A DNA stretch of 64,000 nt from Amborella trichopoda. Taxonomy: Eukaryota; Streptophyta; Magnoliopsida; Amborellales; Amborellaceae. The position numbers and the translations under genes are program-made. Of this stretch, positions 1-10,849 are shown piece by piece (position 1 is the first letter of the stretch; every line of letters begins with the position of its first letter). The DNA is taken from contig NW_006499207.1 in assembly GCF_000471905.2 (NCBI RefSeq), forward strand, positions 4,691,460 through 4,755,459, read 5' to 3'. The notes below the pieces were generated by a model that was given only the letters and a program-made list of their open reading frames with translations, was not told where the DNA came from and made no database searches.

Positions 1-409
1 CTGAAGATCTCATTTTGACGCGTATCATAGTCCAGGGGTTCAATCAGTTAGGAGAAAAGTCGTCTGGCACCGTCCGCCTTTGTCTCAAGAGTGGTAAATT
101 AAACCACTACGCTCAGTTTCATCTAATCGATACTGACACCTCCTACAACATCCTTCTCAGCCACCTATGGCTCCATGACCAGGGGTGGTTCCGTCCACAT
201 TGCACCAGTGCTTCAAGTACAGCCGAGATGGGAGACAGCATATGGTCTATGCTATTAAAAGACTATTTCCTGTAGCCAAAGCTCGCTATGTTGATGCCAA
301 GTATTACTTCACAGATTTGGTGTCATCCCAAAATCCAAGTGATCATGATTACAAGTCAGTGAGGAATATAGAACCTTCATCTCATGAATATGTTGAGGAC
401 ATCGGGTGA
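1..409 (+). pseudogene. Ty3/gypsy pol fragment, aspartic protease C-terminal region
   Basis: The translated fragment reads along the end of a plant gypsy aspartic protease: a DTDTSYNILL stretch, then WLHD, then VPSTLHQCFKYSRDG. This resembles the protease flap-to-C-terminal segment of plant Ty3/gypsy polyproteins, and I favour the Tat/Ogre lineage because of the antisense ORF downstream. The frame shifts by one near position 185: the first part is open at 15-275 and the VPSTLHQ part at 185-409. Upstream coding (gag, catalytic Asp) lies outside the window. It is followed directly by the proline/glutamate-rich stretch at 416-787 and then by non-coding DNA. No RT or integrase follows, so the element is non-autonomous or internally deleted. 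Lineage assignment is inference; the gypsy assignment is from motif recognition. Confidence 0.62.
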
Positions 410-415
410 ACACTG

Positions 416-787
416 GTGGACATGTTCAAAGAAGAGGAAAGACAAGGAAAAATTCTCCCTCTGACTCCCCTTTATCCTAGCATGCTATTCACTATCCCTG
501 AAGAAGCTCCATCTCTGCCTAAAGATGAAGCTTCCCCTTCTGCTTCCAATCCAGAGCCACCTTTGCAAGAAGATGAACCAGAGGTCGCTCCTGAGATTGA
601 GGAAGTCATGGGGATAAAATTCTCGACTCCAAAGGTTACCTACACGTCGGATCATCAAAAAGTCCTGCATATACCTATTGCACTCTTGAAAGTAGAAATG
701 GCACTCCAGCCGCCGTGGAAGATTTTTCAAACCCCGGCTATTATAAGCATGGATGATGCTCCTCGTCCCATCTCAGGGTCAGTTTAG
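416..787 (+). pseudogene. Linker downstream of gypsy protease, Glu/Pro-rich
   Basis: An open stretch of about 123 codons starting just after the protease frame closes at 409. The middle is rich in Pro, Glu and Ser (EEAPSLPKDEASPSASNPEP), and the end has a more ordered segment around VTYTSDHQKVLHIPIALLKV. I recognise no domain. Position suggests the spacer between protease and reverse transcriptase of the same gypsy polyprotein, but no RT motif follows before the antisense ORF begins, so RT and integrase look deleted. From 790 to about 1300 the + strand has only broken frames. I see nothing else there. Confidence 0.35.
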
Positions 788-1308
788 ACCAGTAGTCAGC
801 CACAAGTTTTACGCATCCCTGACTCTGTGGGGGAGAGCAATTTGAGAAAGGACAACCTTCTCGCCCTCAAGAACAGGATCCCCTAGCAGAGTTAAGAAGC
901 GAAGTTTGCAGTCTCCAGAGCCAATTGGAGGTTATGTGTGTCGCTTCAAAACATCTAAAGGAGTTCGTGCTTGAGACCAATAGCTATGACAAACTTGAAG
1001 CAAATGCACCTTGAATGGAGGCCAAAGCCCCTCCTAATTGGACTATTTATAGTGAGCAGGCACATGAAATAATGATAAAAATGAATTATGATCCCTTGTC
1101 CAATCAAACGTTAAGGGGAGAAGAAGCCACTGCTCCCCCATTCGAGGTCATTGAAGCCACAGCAGCTTGTTGTAAGACGAAGTAAGGCATAGGGTATTCT
1201 ATCTTGTCCTCTTGAGACAATGAATATTTTGAGAGGCGGTCAAGCCCCAAAAGAACCAAAAGAGGTATAGCGAAGTAAAAGAAGAATGAAATCATGAAGC
1301 AAAATTAT

Positions 1309-4300
1309 CTAGAAGAGAAAAGGAGGCATTTCATTTATTAATTCAAAATTTTTACAAGTGTTGACAAAGAAAGGACACTCTAAAAAACAATCAATGATCT
1401 TATTGATCTCTGCTCTGGATGCTACAGAAGAAGCCTCGGCATGTTGGATATGCTCCTTCAGCTCGACCACCATCTGTGCCTCTTGCTCCATGAAGGCAGT
1501 TTCTGATTTGATGGTGCGACTGAGCTCAGATAGATCCTTAGCCAAGGAGGCATCCAAGGCCTTTCTCTGAATCATTTCCCTCTCAAGATCGATAAATTCA
1601 TCCTTCAGCTTTCACATCTCCTCCCTTATGCCTATCATCCTATTGAAACAAGTTCTCCCCTCCAGCTTGAGATCAAGTTGATGGACAACCATAGTTGCCT
1701 TCTTCTCTATGCAGGAATCTATTTCCTCACGGCGACGTGATATCAACGCCTCCAAGGAAGCTACCTTGCTGCTCTCTGCCTCATGATGCAACCTTTTCAG
1801 CCTCCAGCTCTCCAATTCATGTAAAGTAACACCAAAATGAGAGAGGACTTCTGACGCATTCCCAAAAACAATGGTCGCAGTAGCAAATTCCCTGAGTTTG
1901 ACCAATGCCTCACCCAGCTCAGTGAAAGGTAGCTCCCTTAAACCCTGGAGATCCGCACGGAGCAAGTCCACAATTATGCTAGAAATCCCACTAAAGATAG
2001 GTTTGGGTGGTACTACCGGGCCCACCATCATTGAAGGAACTTAGGTTTTCAGGGCTAGGCTTGAAGGGGTGGTAGCCAGGTGAGTCACTGGCTCTTATGG
2101 GGCAATTGTGAAACCCCAAAGCCTCGGGCATCTCAGACTCAAAGGCAGCCCCTGCCTCAACCTGCCTAGTCTCCTCAGCCTCCCCACCATGGTCTTCACT
2201 TGATGGAGCCACCACTCCAATCTCAACAAGCTCCAAAGGAGCCTCTTCCTCTTGTCTCTCACCCTCTATCATGGCCTCAACGAGTTCAAGGAAAACATCT
2301 CTTCCTTGTTCCTCACTTTCCTGAACTGTCACTTCAGCTTCGACAAGTTCAGGGGCCACCTTTTCCCTTTGACCTTCATCTTCTAAGATCGCCACTTCAG
2401 GCTCTACCATGGCCTCTTCCACTTGGTCTGCATCCTCTACAGTCAAAACTCCTACCACAAAAAGCTCAACCCCTTCATCTTCTTGAATTGTGCACTCTGG
2501 GGCAGTAGCCTCTTGATGCTTAAGAGCCTCGCCAACCATATGTCCCTCCTTAAGAAAGATGCTTGGGCCTTCATTATCCGTACCGCAGCCCCTGTCTCAA
2601 TCGGGGCAGTAACCTCCTGAGGGTCAGAGGCCATGTCAAAGTTAGGTTCCTCCCCTTGGATACTGATTGCAGGGCCTTCAGCCTCATTGATCTCCATTGG
2701 AATCGGATATGATTCAAGAACCACCCTTGGACTTGGAGACACCACCCCAAGTTCCGAAGTCATTTCTCGATCATAAGCGATGATAATAGGCTCAGAGGGG
2801 CCGGATTCATCCACCTCAGTCTCTAAAGAAGTATAAAACAATTCAAGAGAGGTAGAAGATGATCGAGAAAGGCCGGAAGGTGACACTATGGGAGCAGCTA
2901 ATGAATCAGAGGAGGAAGAGCTACCTCCTGATTCCAAAATCGCATGAAGTTTGGCACCCGTACGTCTTTGAACAGGTCTAACAGCCTAAGCTGGTGCACG
3001 AGTGCCAGTAGGGGTAGAGCGTTTCCTTTTCTTCCCTCCTACTGGAGGAGAAGCAATCGCTTCAAAACTCCCCACTTGCGAAGAGCCTGCAACAAGAGCA
3101 CTGTGGGGGCCACTCCCGATCAACGCATTTAAGTCCTGGATTGGATGCCCTTCATGACTTGGGACCTTTCGGCCTTCCCTTTGTTTGAAGACAGAGCTGA
3201 GTTTATCAAAGATGCTCCCAATCTTTTTCTTCATGGCAAGAAATTGCGGTGAAGTGTCATCAGCTGCTATCTCTCGAGGAATTCCAAGAGCCTGCCAATT
3301 TTAGGGATAACACAAGTCAAACATCTTGCCAAGAGCAGGAGCGTTGACAATCCTCCTTTGTCTAATCTCTTGAGGTCAATTGTAGTTTTCCCCTTTCCAA
3401 GGGTGATCAGCCTCCCAATATCCCGAGCTGGTAAGCCTCCACTAGTGTGCATAGGCCTCGGTCACTCGGACCCTTCTGCCAAAGTGAGGTAGCACATACT
3501 TGCTCATCACCTCCAAACATGTGGACCATGTGGTCCGTATATGCTCTGATAGCCAGCAGTCTCGAAGAGTCCCAAGCTCTTCCTTCTTCCTGGTGTTTAC
3601 TCTGCCACGATGCTTTTGAAAAAACACAGAGAAAGGGTAGCTCTGATCAAGCTCATACTAACGGGCGAAGCAATAAGGGAAATACCCTTCCAGTCTGGCA
3701 CTGTGCGGGGTCAGATAAGGTAAACCCCCCCTCTAATGCTGAAGCTGAACATGAGCTCCCTAATAGTCGTGGGAGCGTCGTCCAACTCCTTCCCTAGCTC
3801 ATCAATAAAAGAGAGGTTAGTAAAGCTCCCAACTGGAAATGGGACCCGCCACATACTTGAGGAGTCATTCCCAACAAGTTTCGAGCCTCCCCTGGGCTAT
3901 GAAAGATAGCCTTTTGACCAGCAATTCTCATCAAGAAGGGGCACATTTTCTCCCTCAAGCCCTGACTCCTGACATAGGTGGTAGGGAAATAGGCCCCTAG
4001 CCACCCATACACATAATGGATGGGGAATGGAGTCTTAAAGTCCTCAGGAAAGGTTTCTCCTCCGACAATGCCATTTCCCCCCTCTTTGCCTTTGTAGGCT
4101 TTCCCCCTGAAGATGGCTCCCAGTCCGTGGTAGATGTTGCATAAGACTGGTTGAGCATCCCCTTGCCATATCGCAAGCTACATAGAATGTGCCTGGACTG
4201 ATGTAATCTGCCCCTCCAAGAGTAGCGAATTTGCATAAGAATAAGGCCAAGTAAGCAGCCAAGAAGACGGAGTTAACACTGGTCACAGATTGATAGATGG

Positions 4301-5056
4301 GAGGCGTCCCCTTTACGACTGCCTTTCCCTTCTTTCTTGAAGTACCTCGACCATCCTCAGGGTAATCACCGGAAAAGAATTTCACCCATTAGGTGAAGGT
4401 TACCCGACCTCGTCATACATTGTCCCAAGTTCTGGGGCACGAACTCATTATACATTGCCCCGATCAGCGGATGGCCACCAATGAAATGAAGATCCAATAA
4501 GGAGATTCCTGCCTCCCCATGCCCAAGGAGCCATGTGTTGCTAACATGACTCCATGTCTCCAGTAGTACCTTAACAGTATTGGAACATCGATCATAATAC
4601 CCAGCTAAGCACTGAACTTCTGTTAGAAAAGAAGCACGCTCAAGAATGCTTCTGTGTGACCCTAGCACCTGGATGGTCCAGGAAGAGTTCCCTTTTAAAT
4701 ATTGGTGCTCCCCCTGCACATGAAGGCAGGTAGAAGACCACATCAGCCCCTTGGTCTTCACCATTCTCTTCCCCAATGTGAGCAAATCGGCCCCATAAGC
4801 TATATTCATGTGATGCAATGAAGGAGTGCCACCCCTTCTTCGATACTGAAGTTACCATCATTGTCTGCCCGGACTTCAAGCAAATGGGGTCAGTAATAAA
4901 GGTGATGCTGAGAGGCCACTCTGGCTTGCACAGTGCATCAATGAGCCAAATGGGCTCGCCCCTCACTAGACTCTCACCAATAAATTCACTGGTACTAACC
5001 TGTCCTCCCCTCGGAAGGTTCTTCACATTAGGGATCCTGTGAGAAGGCACGACCAT
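1309..5056 (-). pseudogene. Antisense ORF with plant mobile domain (PMD), broken
   Basis: Read on the minus strand from 5056 downwards, successive frames join into one protein. The N-terminal part (5056-4640) has KGWHSFIASHEYSLWGR. The next (4818-4366) has the motif GEAGISLLDLHFIGGHPLIG, characteristic of the plant mobile domain (Pfam PF10536 class). Then come LAAYLALFLCKFATLGG and ISPGTFYVACDMARG (4385-4044) and MYGWLGAYFPTTY (4012-3794). Below about 3240 the protein is low-complexity and acidic (2937-1991, many Glu/Val/Ala runs) and ends in a coiled-coil-like segment (1575-1309). At least five frameshifts or stops break it. PMD proteins occur both as host silencing factors (MAIN/MAIL1) and as extra antisense ORFs in Tat-lineage gypsy elements. 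The position, antisense to and downstream of a gypsy pol remnant, favours the latter. It is not a functional gene. Confidence 0.65.
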
Positions 5057-5116
5057 CTTATAAAGTTTAAGGACTCACTCCGGTACACGAATCACTAAGG
5101 CACAGGCTAGTGTCAG

Positions 5117-5515
5117 CCGTGTTTTTCAAAGCCCACCGCCGGCTATGTTCTTAGGGGCCCAACGCCGACTATGTTCGCTAACACCTAACGTCGGCTGTAT
5201 TCGCTAACGCCTAGCGTCGGCTATGTTTGTTAATGCCTAGCGCCAGCTGTGTTCGCTAATGCCTAGCGCCGGCTGTGTTCGCTAACGCCTAGCGCCGACT
5301 GTGCTCGCCAATGCCTAGTGTCGGCTGTGTTTGCCAATGCCTAGCGCCGACTGTGTTCGCCAATGCCTATTGCTGGTTGTGTTCGCCAACGCCTAGCGTC
5401 GGCTATACTCACCAATGCCTAGCGCCGACTGTGTTCGCTAATGCCTAACGCTGGCTGTGTTCGCTAACGCCTAGCGCCGGCTGTGTTTTCAAAGGACTAT
5501 CGTCTCTAGTGTTCA
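5117..5515. repeat. 26-bp minisatellite array I
   Basis: About 15 head-to-tail copies of a 26-bp unit, consensus near TGTGTTCGCTAACGCC followed by TAGCGCCGGC. Copies differ mainly at CpG-type positions (GCC/GTC, CGC/CAC), which is the pattern of methylation decay. The array starts 60 bp upstream of the antisense PMD ORF start (5056). A diverged second array of the same unit lies at 6370-6575. Confidence 0.85.
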
Positions 5516-6369
5516 AATCTCCTGCACGTGCCACAGATTGTGCACATGTCACCTCGAGCCCCGCAATGCCGCTTGACAACTGTCAGTCGCGACATGGCCT
5601 GACGCACGTCCTCACACGTGTGGACTAGCAGTCGTTCACCACCCAACGCCCTTTGTCACCAAGCAGCCATTCACCACCCAACGACCCTTTGTCTCCAAGC
5701 AGCCGTTCACCTCCCAGTGATTGTTCGCTGACAGTGACCGTTCACTCCACGACCTCTCGGTTTCCGACCGAAAACTCCCCTCTCCCGCTATGAACCAATT
5801 GGGAGACCTTTCCCTTTCTGGCACGCCGTCGAAAAACTACCACAAATCAGTGGAAGTTCCCAGGCAGCCCCCTGCTGCAACTTCCACCCTTTTCCCCTTC
5901 CTTGGTACTTCAAAACCACTATCAGAATCCCGACAAACTCTCAATGAACTCCTTATTTCCCTCAACTCCGGCCACAGCAACCCTCGTGATGACCCTTATG
6001 CTTTTCTGTCAGTGTTTTCTCTTCTCAACCAAAGTTTATCGTTGCTCATCGTACTTTCTATAAATCTTTGTGTGCTCACCGGAGTTCTTGTTGAAAGCTC
6101 TTTCTCATTGATAAACAAAATGCCTTAGCCATTTTACCTTCGGTAAAATGGTAAAAATGGGGTTTACCCCCTTATATAGGCAAAGCTTCCCTGAAGTGCC
6201 CCCCATAAACTAGGAATGCCAGTCAGGTCCTTAAAGGCCAAATGACGTTGGGTTGGACCCGGTCGAGCTCAAACCTAAGGCCCGAATGAAATTTTACTAC
6301 CGCATATGAAAACTCAAGCAACAAAGACCAAGATTGGGTCGGGCTTGGGCCCAAGGCCCGAACACTAAC
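5516..6369. other. Spacer between the two 26-bp arrays; short repeats and a hairpin
   Basis: No gene is supported. At 5630-5720 there are about three imperfect 34-bp repeats (CGTTCACCACCCAACG core). Positions 6129-6151 form a perfect 10-bp inverted repeat (CCATTTTACC, loop TTC, GGTAAAATGG). It is followed by GGGGTTTACCCCC and a TATATA at about 6173, which could be a core promoter. The open stretch at 5721-6128 (+) resembles no family I know. This may be part of a gypsy LTR, but no TG...CA boundaries could be fixed. Confidence 0.4.
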
Positions 6370-6575
6370 CTGTACCCAGTGTCGACTGTGTTCTCAATGA
6401 CCCAACATCAACTGTGTTTTCAATGACCCAGCGCCGGCTATGTTCTCAATGACCCAACGTCAGCTGTGTTGTCAATAACCTAGCGCCGGTTGTGTTCTCC
6501 AAAGCCCAGCACCGACTGTGTTCTCAAGAATTAGCGTTGGCTGTGCACAGTGCTAGCTGTGTTTTCAAGTTTACC
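6370..6575. repeat. 26-bp minisatellite array II (diverged)
   Basis: Seven to eight copies related to array I but with CTCAATGACCCA in place of CGCTAACGCCTA; the CAGCGCCGGCT / TGTGTT core is kept. The 26-bp period is the same. It is separated from array I by about 850 bp, so either one array was split by later DNA or the unit was amplified twice independently. Confidence 0.7.
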
Positions 6576-6745
6576 GTCGCATGTGTCGTCACTGTGCATG
6601 CTAGTGCCACGTGTGTCACCACCGCCCGTGCTGGCGTCGAACATGTAAATGTTGTAACCTTTCAGGATAGCCGTCATGTGTGTTACATTTCCCATGTCAT
6701 TGCCACACGCGCTATAACCTAGTCACTGCTATGTGTGTCTTACCA

Positions 6746-6885
6746 TTATCCCCAATGGAGTTGCACCCAGACCATGACTCATTATCCTCAATGGAGTTGC
6801 ACTCAGGCTGTTACTCATTATCCCCAGTAGAGTTGCACCCAGACCGTGATTCATTATCCTCAATGGAGTTAGGAACATTCTTACC
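6746..6885. repeat. 36-bp tandem repeat
   Basis: Four imperfect copies of about 36 bp built on CAATGGAGTTGCACCCAGAC and CTCATTATCC. The last copy is truncated. It sits inside the tandem-repeat-rich zone downstream of the antisense ORF. Confidence 0.7.
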
Positions 6886-7010
6886 CCTTCAACCCCAGTG
6901 GGTCTGTTTCGCACCAAGTCCTTATTCATTTGCCACCTTATCCCCAAAGGGGTCGGATTACCTTCCATAAACCTATACTCTATGGAGTCTCACTTTTTAT
7001 CCACGACTTT

Positions 7011-7460
7011 AAACTACATAGTTCTAGTTGCATGACTCTAAAACTGCATAACCATGGTCCGAGCTATATGACCTTAAACTATAGTGTACGTCCTGACTAC
7101 ATGATGTTAAAAGGCTTATCATCATGGTCCAAACCATGTGACCTTAAACTGTAGTGGAGGTCTAGTTGCACGACCTTAAACTGCATAGTCCTAGTTACAT
7201 GAGTCTAAAACTGCATAACCATGGTCCGAGCTACATGAAATTAAACTATAGTGCACGTCCTAGCCGCATGACGTTAAAAGGCTTAGCATCATGGTTCAAA
7301 TTATATGACCTTAAACTATAGCGGAGGTCTAGTTGCATGACCTTAAACTGCATGATCCTAATTGCATGACTCCAAAACTGCATAACCATGGTCCAAGCTA
7401 TATGACCTTAAACAATAGTTCACGTCCTGACCGCATGACGTTAAACTTCTTTGCACAGGT
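7011..7460. repeat. 167-bp tandem repeat, about 2.7 copies
   Basis: The phrase TAGTTCTAGTTGCATGACTC and its variants recur at 7019, 7186 and 7353, giving an exact period of 167 bp. Each unit is itself made of four related subunits with a shared CATGACCTTAAACT core. A separate partial copy of the same unit (CCATGGTCCAGCTATATGAC to AAAGGCTTTGCAC) lies at about 7780-7845. Confidence 0.8.
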
Positions 7461-8110
7461 TCCGGAGGCATGACCTTAAATTCGCCCCCACACATGCCCT
7501 TTTACGTGCATTTTCACGCACGTCTTCCCTAACCAATCCGTCCATGTGCGCACACCACCTTCATAATTCCCCAGAGAATCCCTTTATTACTATTCATCAT
7601 TCCCCAGTGAGTCTCACCCATGCTCACAAAACGTCGAGCCATCCCACCATCCATACTCACTGTAAGCTAGTGGGTCACCACTTTTCACCCACCATTCATA
7701 CGTCATCCACTTTTGTAGTCAAAACCACCACCATACTAACTCCATGGCCTCCACAAACTGCCATTCATCATCACCATGGTCCAGCTATATGACCTTAAAT
7801 TATAGTACATGTCTTGGTTGCATGACGATAAAAGGCTTTGCACAAGTCCTGCAGCCATGACCATAAACGCGCCTTCACAAAAAAAAAAAATAACGGGCAT
7901 GGTGTATACCTGAAAAGGCAACGCCATGAGTAAAATTGACGGATGGGCATGGTCACGAAACCATGAGTAAGAGAGTTTCGTGAATATAAAATCCCGAGCA
8001 CGGTGAAAACCCAAAAGAGCACCGTGAGTAAAAGTGGAAAAATAAGGGTGGACGTGGTCAAAAGGTCATGGGTAAAAGAGCCCTAAATAAAAGGAAGTTG
8101 ATGAAAACCG
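7461..8110. repeat. Degenerate repeats with hairpin-forming units
   Basis: Between about 7895 and 8080 there are four loose copies of a 45-60 bp motif ending in CATGAGTAAAA or CGTGAGTAAAA. Each carries a short inverted repeat (for example GCACGGTG with CACCGTG). A stray copy of the 167-bp unit lies at 7780-7845. The 7461-7780 stretch is CA-rich and has no recognisable coding. Confidence 0.45.
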
Positions 8111-10290
8111 TCGCTACGACACCACTTACCAAGTCCAAGTGAAAATCTGCAAAGGACGCTTGCACCAATAAATAGGTTGATGCAGCACTCACCTCAACAA
8201 GCAGCTTCAGCCCATATTCAAAGAGAAAAATCCCTGGTGTCACAATACTAGGACTCAAAAATACGAGCTTCAAGGAAAGATTATGATAGCCTAAGCCCAT
8301 TCGCAAAAATGACTCGAAGTATGGAAGACTCGCCAAGGCGGCAAGACAAGTCTCATGAAGAAGAGCACTACTCCCACGAGGTCGCAAACGCAATTCAAGA
8401 TGCTGAAGAAGCCCCAAGAAAGCCATGTCAGCCAGACCTTGGACTTGTTATGCAGCAACAGGATTGAGCCCTCAGGGGATGCCTTAGACAAAGAAGAGAG
8501 GTATCCCACTTGTTGAAACTGCTAGCAGTGGGTAGGGCTTATACCCAAAGCCGGTCACCTCGATAAACTGAGGTACCCTACCCATCAAAACATTCTGGTG
8601 CACAACGCAGATGAACGTCAACCAAAGGCCCTCCATCAGACCATCCAGAACAAACAACAAAACAACCAAACCCAGACTAAATGGGAAACATGCCCTTCAA
8701 CAAGGCACTCAACTGTCAGACGGGCATGATTTTGACCAACGAAGTCCGTACAAAATCCTCATCTGTCATAATCACAAACAGTCCACCCGAGGGTGAGGAC
8801 TTTGATAGGATCCCTCAAAAACGTCTCCTCTCCTCCTAAGTCTCCATGGATGGACCGTACATTGCATCCAAAAGTCTGAGCATTCTAGTTACAGCATTGC
8901 GTGGATCTCCTCGACGTTCACATGGTCCTGTGGCTAGGAAGAAAAAAGTAATAAAGCCGAAGGACATTATCCGAATGTTATCCGTCTCGCTTCTCTCGAA
9001 GCATAACATTCGGTGGGGCAAGCTATTTGAACAAATTTTTCAGCACCTTGGGTCCCTGATGCGGAATAACAGAGAAGCTGGCCAATAAATCCTCGACATA
9101 CAGTGGAATTCCCGACAGAATTTCCATAGAACTGGTCAAAATCTTTTTAAGCACTCCAAAAGGTCACCTGCTAAGTTTCGTCAAAATCCGACATGTCTAA
9201 GGCAGCGTAGATAAAGAAACAATTTCGAAAAAATCAGCCTTAAGCACCCTGAAATGGACCCCGTAACTAGAACTCTATTTTCGGTGTACCAAACCACTAT
9301 GGAACCACCGCCATTGGATCTGACAATGTCGAAAAGCCCTAGGGGTCAAGTTTCAGCTTAACGGATGTTCCATGACAAATTTATTGATAAAACATTAAAA
9401 AAGGGTAGGCCACATGCTATTCCCGTGCGGCCTCCTGCACCAATCTCCATTAAAGGAGACTAGTGTGCACAGTCCCGAGCAGCAATTTTGAAGACCCGTA
9501 TCTCACTCATCTTTAGTCGGATCACCCTCAAATTTGGTGAGTGTGTTCATCATGTCGAGACTAGCATTTTGATATGTGAAAACGACCTGTGACGATACCC
9601 AAACAGAAAAAAAAAACTAGAGATAAATTGGAGATATGTGAAGATAATTGCGTAAAATTTAACAGCGACACGCTTCACTTGAGCGGCCATATCACGGCGC
9701 TCGTGTACCCGATCGATGCGAAACCAATTGCTTTATGTATGTATGTTCCGAGGAAATCTCTAGTCTGAACCCCTCGTACGATGAATGGTTGGATTTAGCA
9801 CAGGAAGGCATCCAAGTTGCTGCAGATTCTAGTATCCGAATTTCTAGTTTTCGGCCAAAAACCCAAGACATCGAAATCTTCGTCCGGACACCAAATCAAG
9901 CTTCGTTTGTTACAATGTGATCATGATGGCTTGCTCAAGGCAATTCAGCAAAGAAACCAAAGAAAAACATCAAGAAATAAGGACATTATCGATCAGAAGT
10001 CTTTAAGATCTATAAAAATTTCGAGTCTCATGATCGTGGCTTAGAAACATGATTTGTAGCTCGAAGTAGGTCTCAAATCGATCATTATGCCAAGCCCGAC
10101 AAGAAAGCAATAATCTTTCGGCCAAATGGATGCCGGCGCAACCTCGAATCATCCATGAAAGATCGCACAAGTTTTAGGTCAACAGCAAAGATTGTTTTGG
10201 AATTTCACACATTGTTGGGCAGGGGCAAAACAGTCATTTTATACCCAATTTTAGATTTTCTTTAATTCAATTAAATTGTAATTATCATCA
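8111..10290. other. Non-coding, transposon-like, unassigned
   Basis: Several short open frames occur on both strands (for example 8058-8426 minus, 8846-9088 plus), but none has a recognisable domain. Positions 8971-8981 and 9003-9013 are a perfect 11-bp inverted repeat (CCGAATGTTAT / ATAACATTCGG, 21-base loop). The part at 9060-9600 shares a phrase order with 32460-33000 (AAGTTTCGTCA, AATGTCGAAAA, then GTGTGGCCTC or GTGCGGCCTC), suggesting two old copies of one repeat family, possibly LTRs. No boundaries could be set. Confidence 0.35.
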
Positions 10291-10394
10291 ATTACGATAA
10301 TGTTTTACATATACCCATGTTTGGGACCAACCCTTGATTTTTCAATTTCATCAATAAAATTTGAGAGTTTTTACATTGAAATTGTAGGCACACT

Positions 10395-10700
10395 TGGAGA
10401 GAGAGAGAGAGAGAGGAGAGATAAAAAAGTTATGGTACCCTTTGGTGAATATAACTTTCTCTCTCCTCCTCTTGTCTTTATCTTTCTCTCTCCTCCCTTA
10501 TCTCTTTCTCTCTCCTCTTGTTTATCTCTTTGTCTCTCCTTTCCTCCCCTATTTCTCTCTTTCTCTCTCCTCCTCATGTCTCTCTATCTTTCCTCTTTCT
10601 TCTCTAATCTCTTTATTCACTTTCCTTCTTTCTCTTCTATCTTTCCTTTCTTTTTCCTCTCTTTCCTTCTCTCTCCCTGTTTGCTCTACCTCTTCTTTGC
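10395..10700. repeat. GA run followed by pyrimidine tract
   Basis: A (GA)n stretch at about 10397-10419 is followed by some 250 bp of CT-rich DNA on the + strand (CTCTCTCCTCCT type). It is open in more than one frame only because of base composition. No gene is called. Confidence 0.75.
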
Positions 10701-10849
10701 TCATGCCTGGTGGAGCCTATCGCCAGGTGTGATGTCTTCCTACTCCTTAGACATAAACAATGAGCCAGACCTTAACCCGAGTGGCGGTCGGGTCTCTGTC
10801 AAAGTTCCCTTGTCTCCCCTTACGTCTTGGACGGCTGATGCTATTCGTC

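Noticed and set aside
2200-2620. Plus-strand open frames within the antisense ORF region
   Set aside because: They are mirror frames of the acidic, low-complexity minus-strand coding.
5117-5515. CRISPR-like array
   Set aside because: There are no unique spacers: units are contiguous 26-bp tandem repeats, and the context is a plant transposon.
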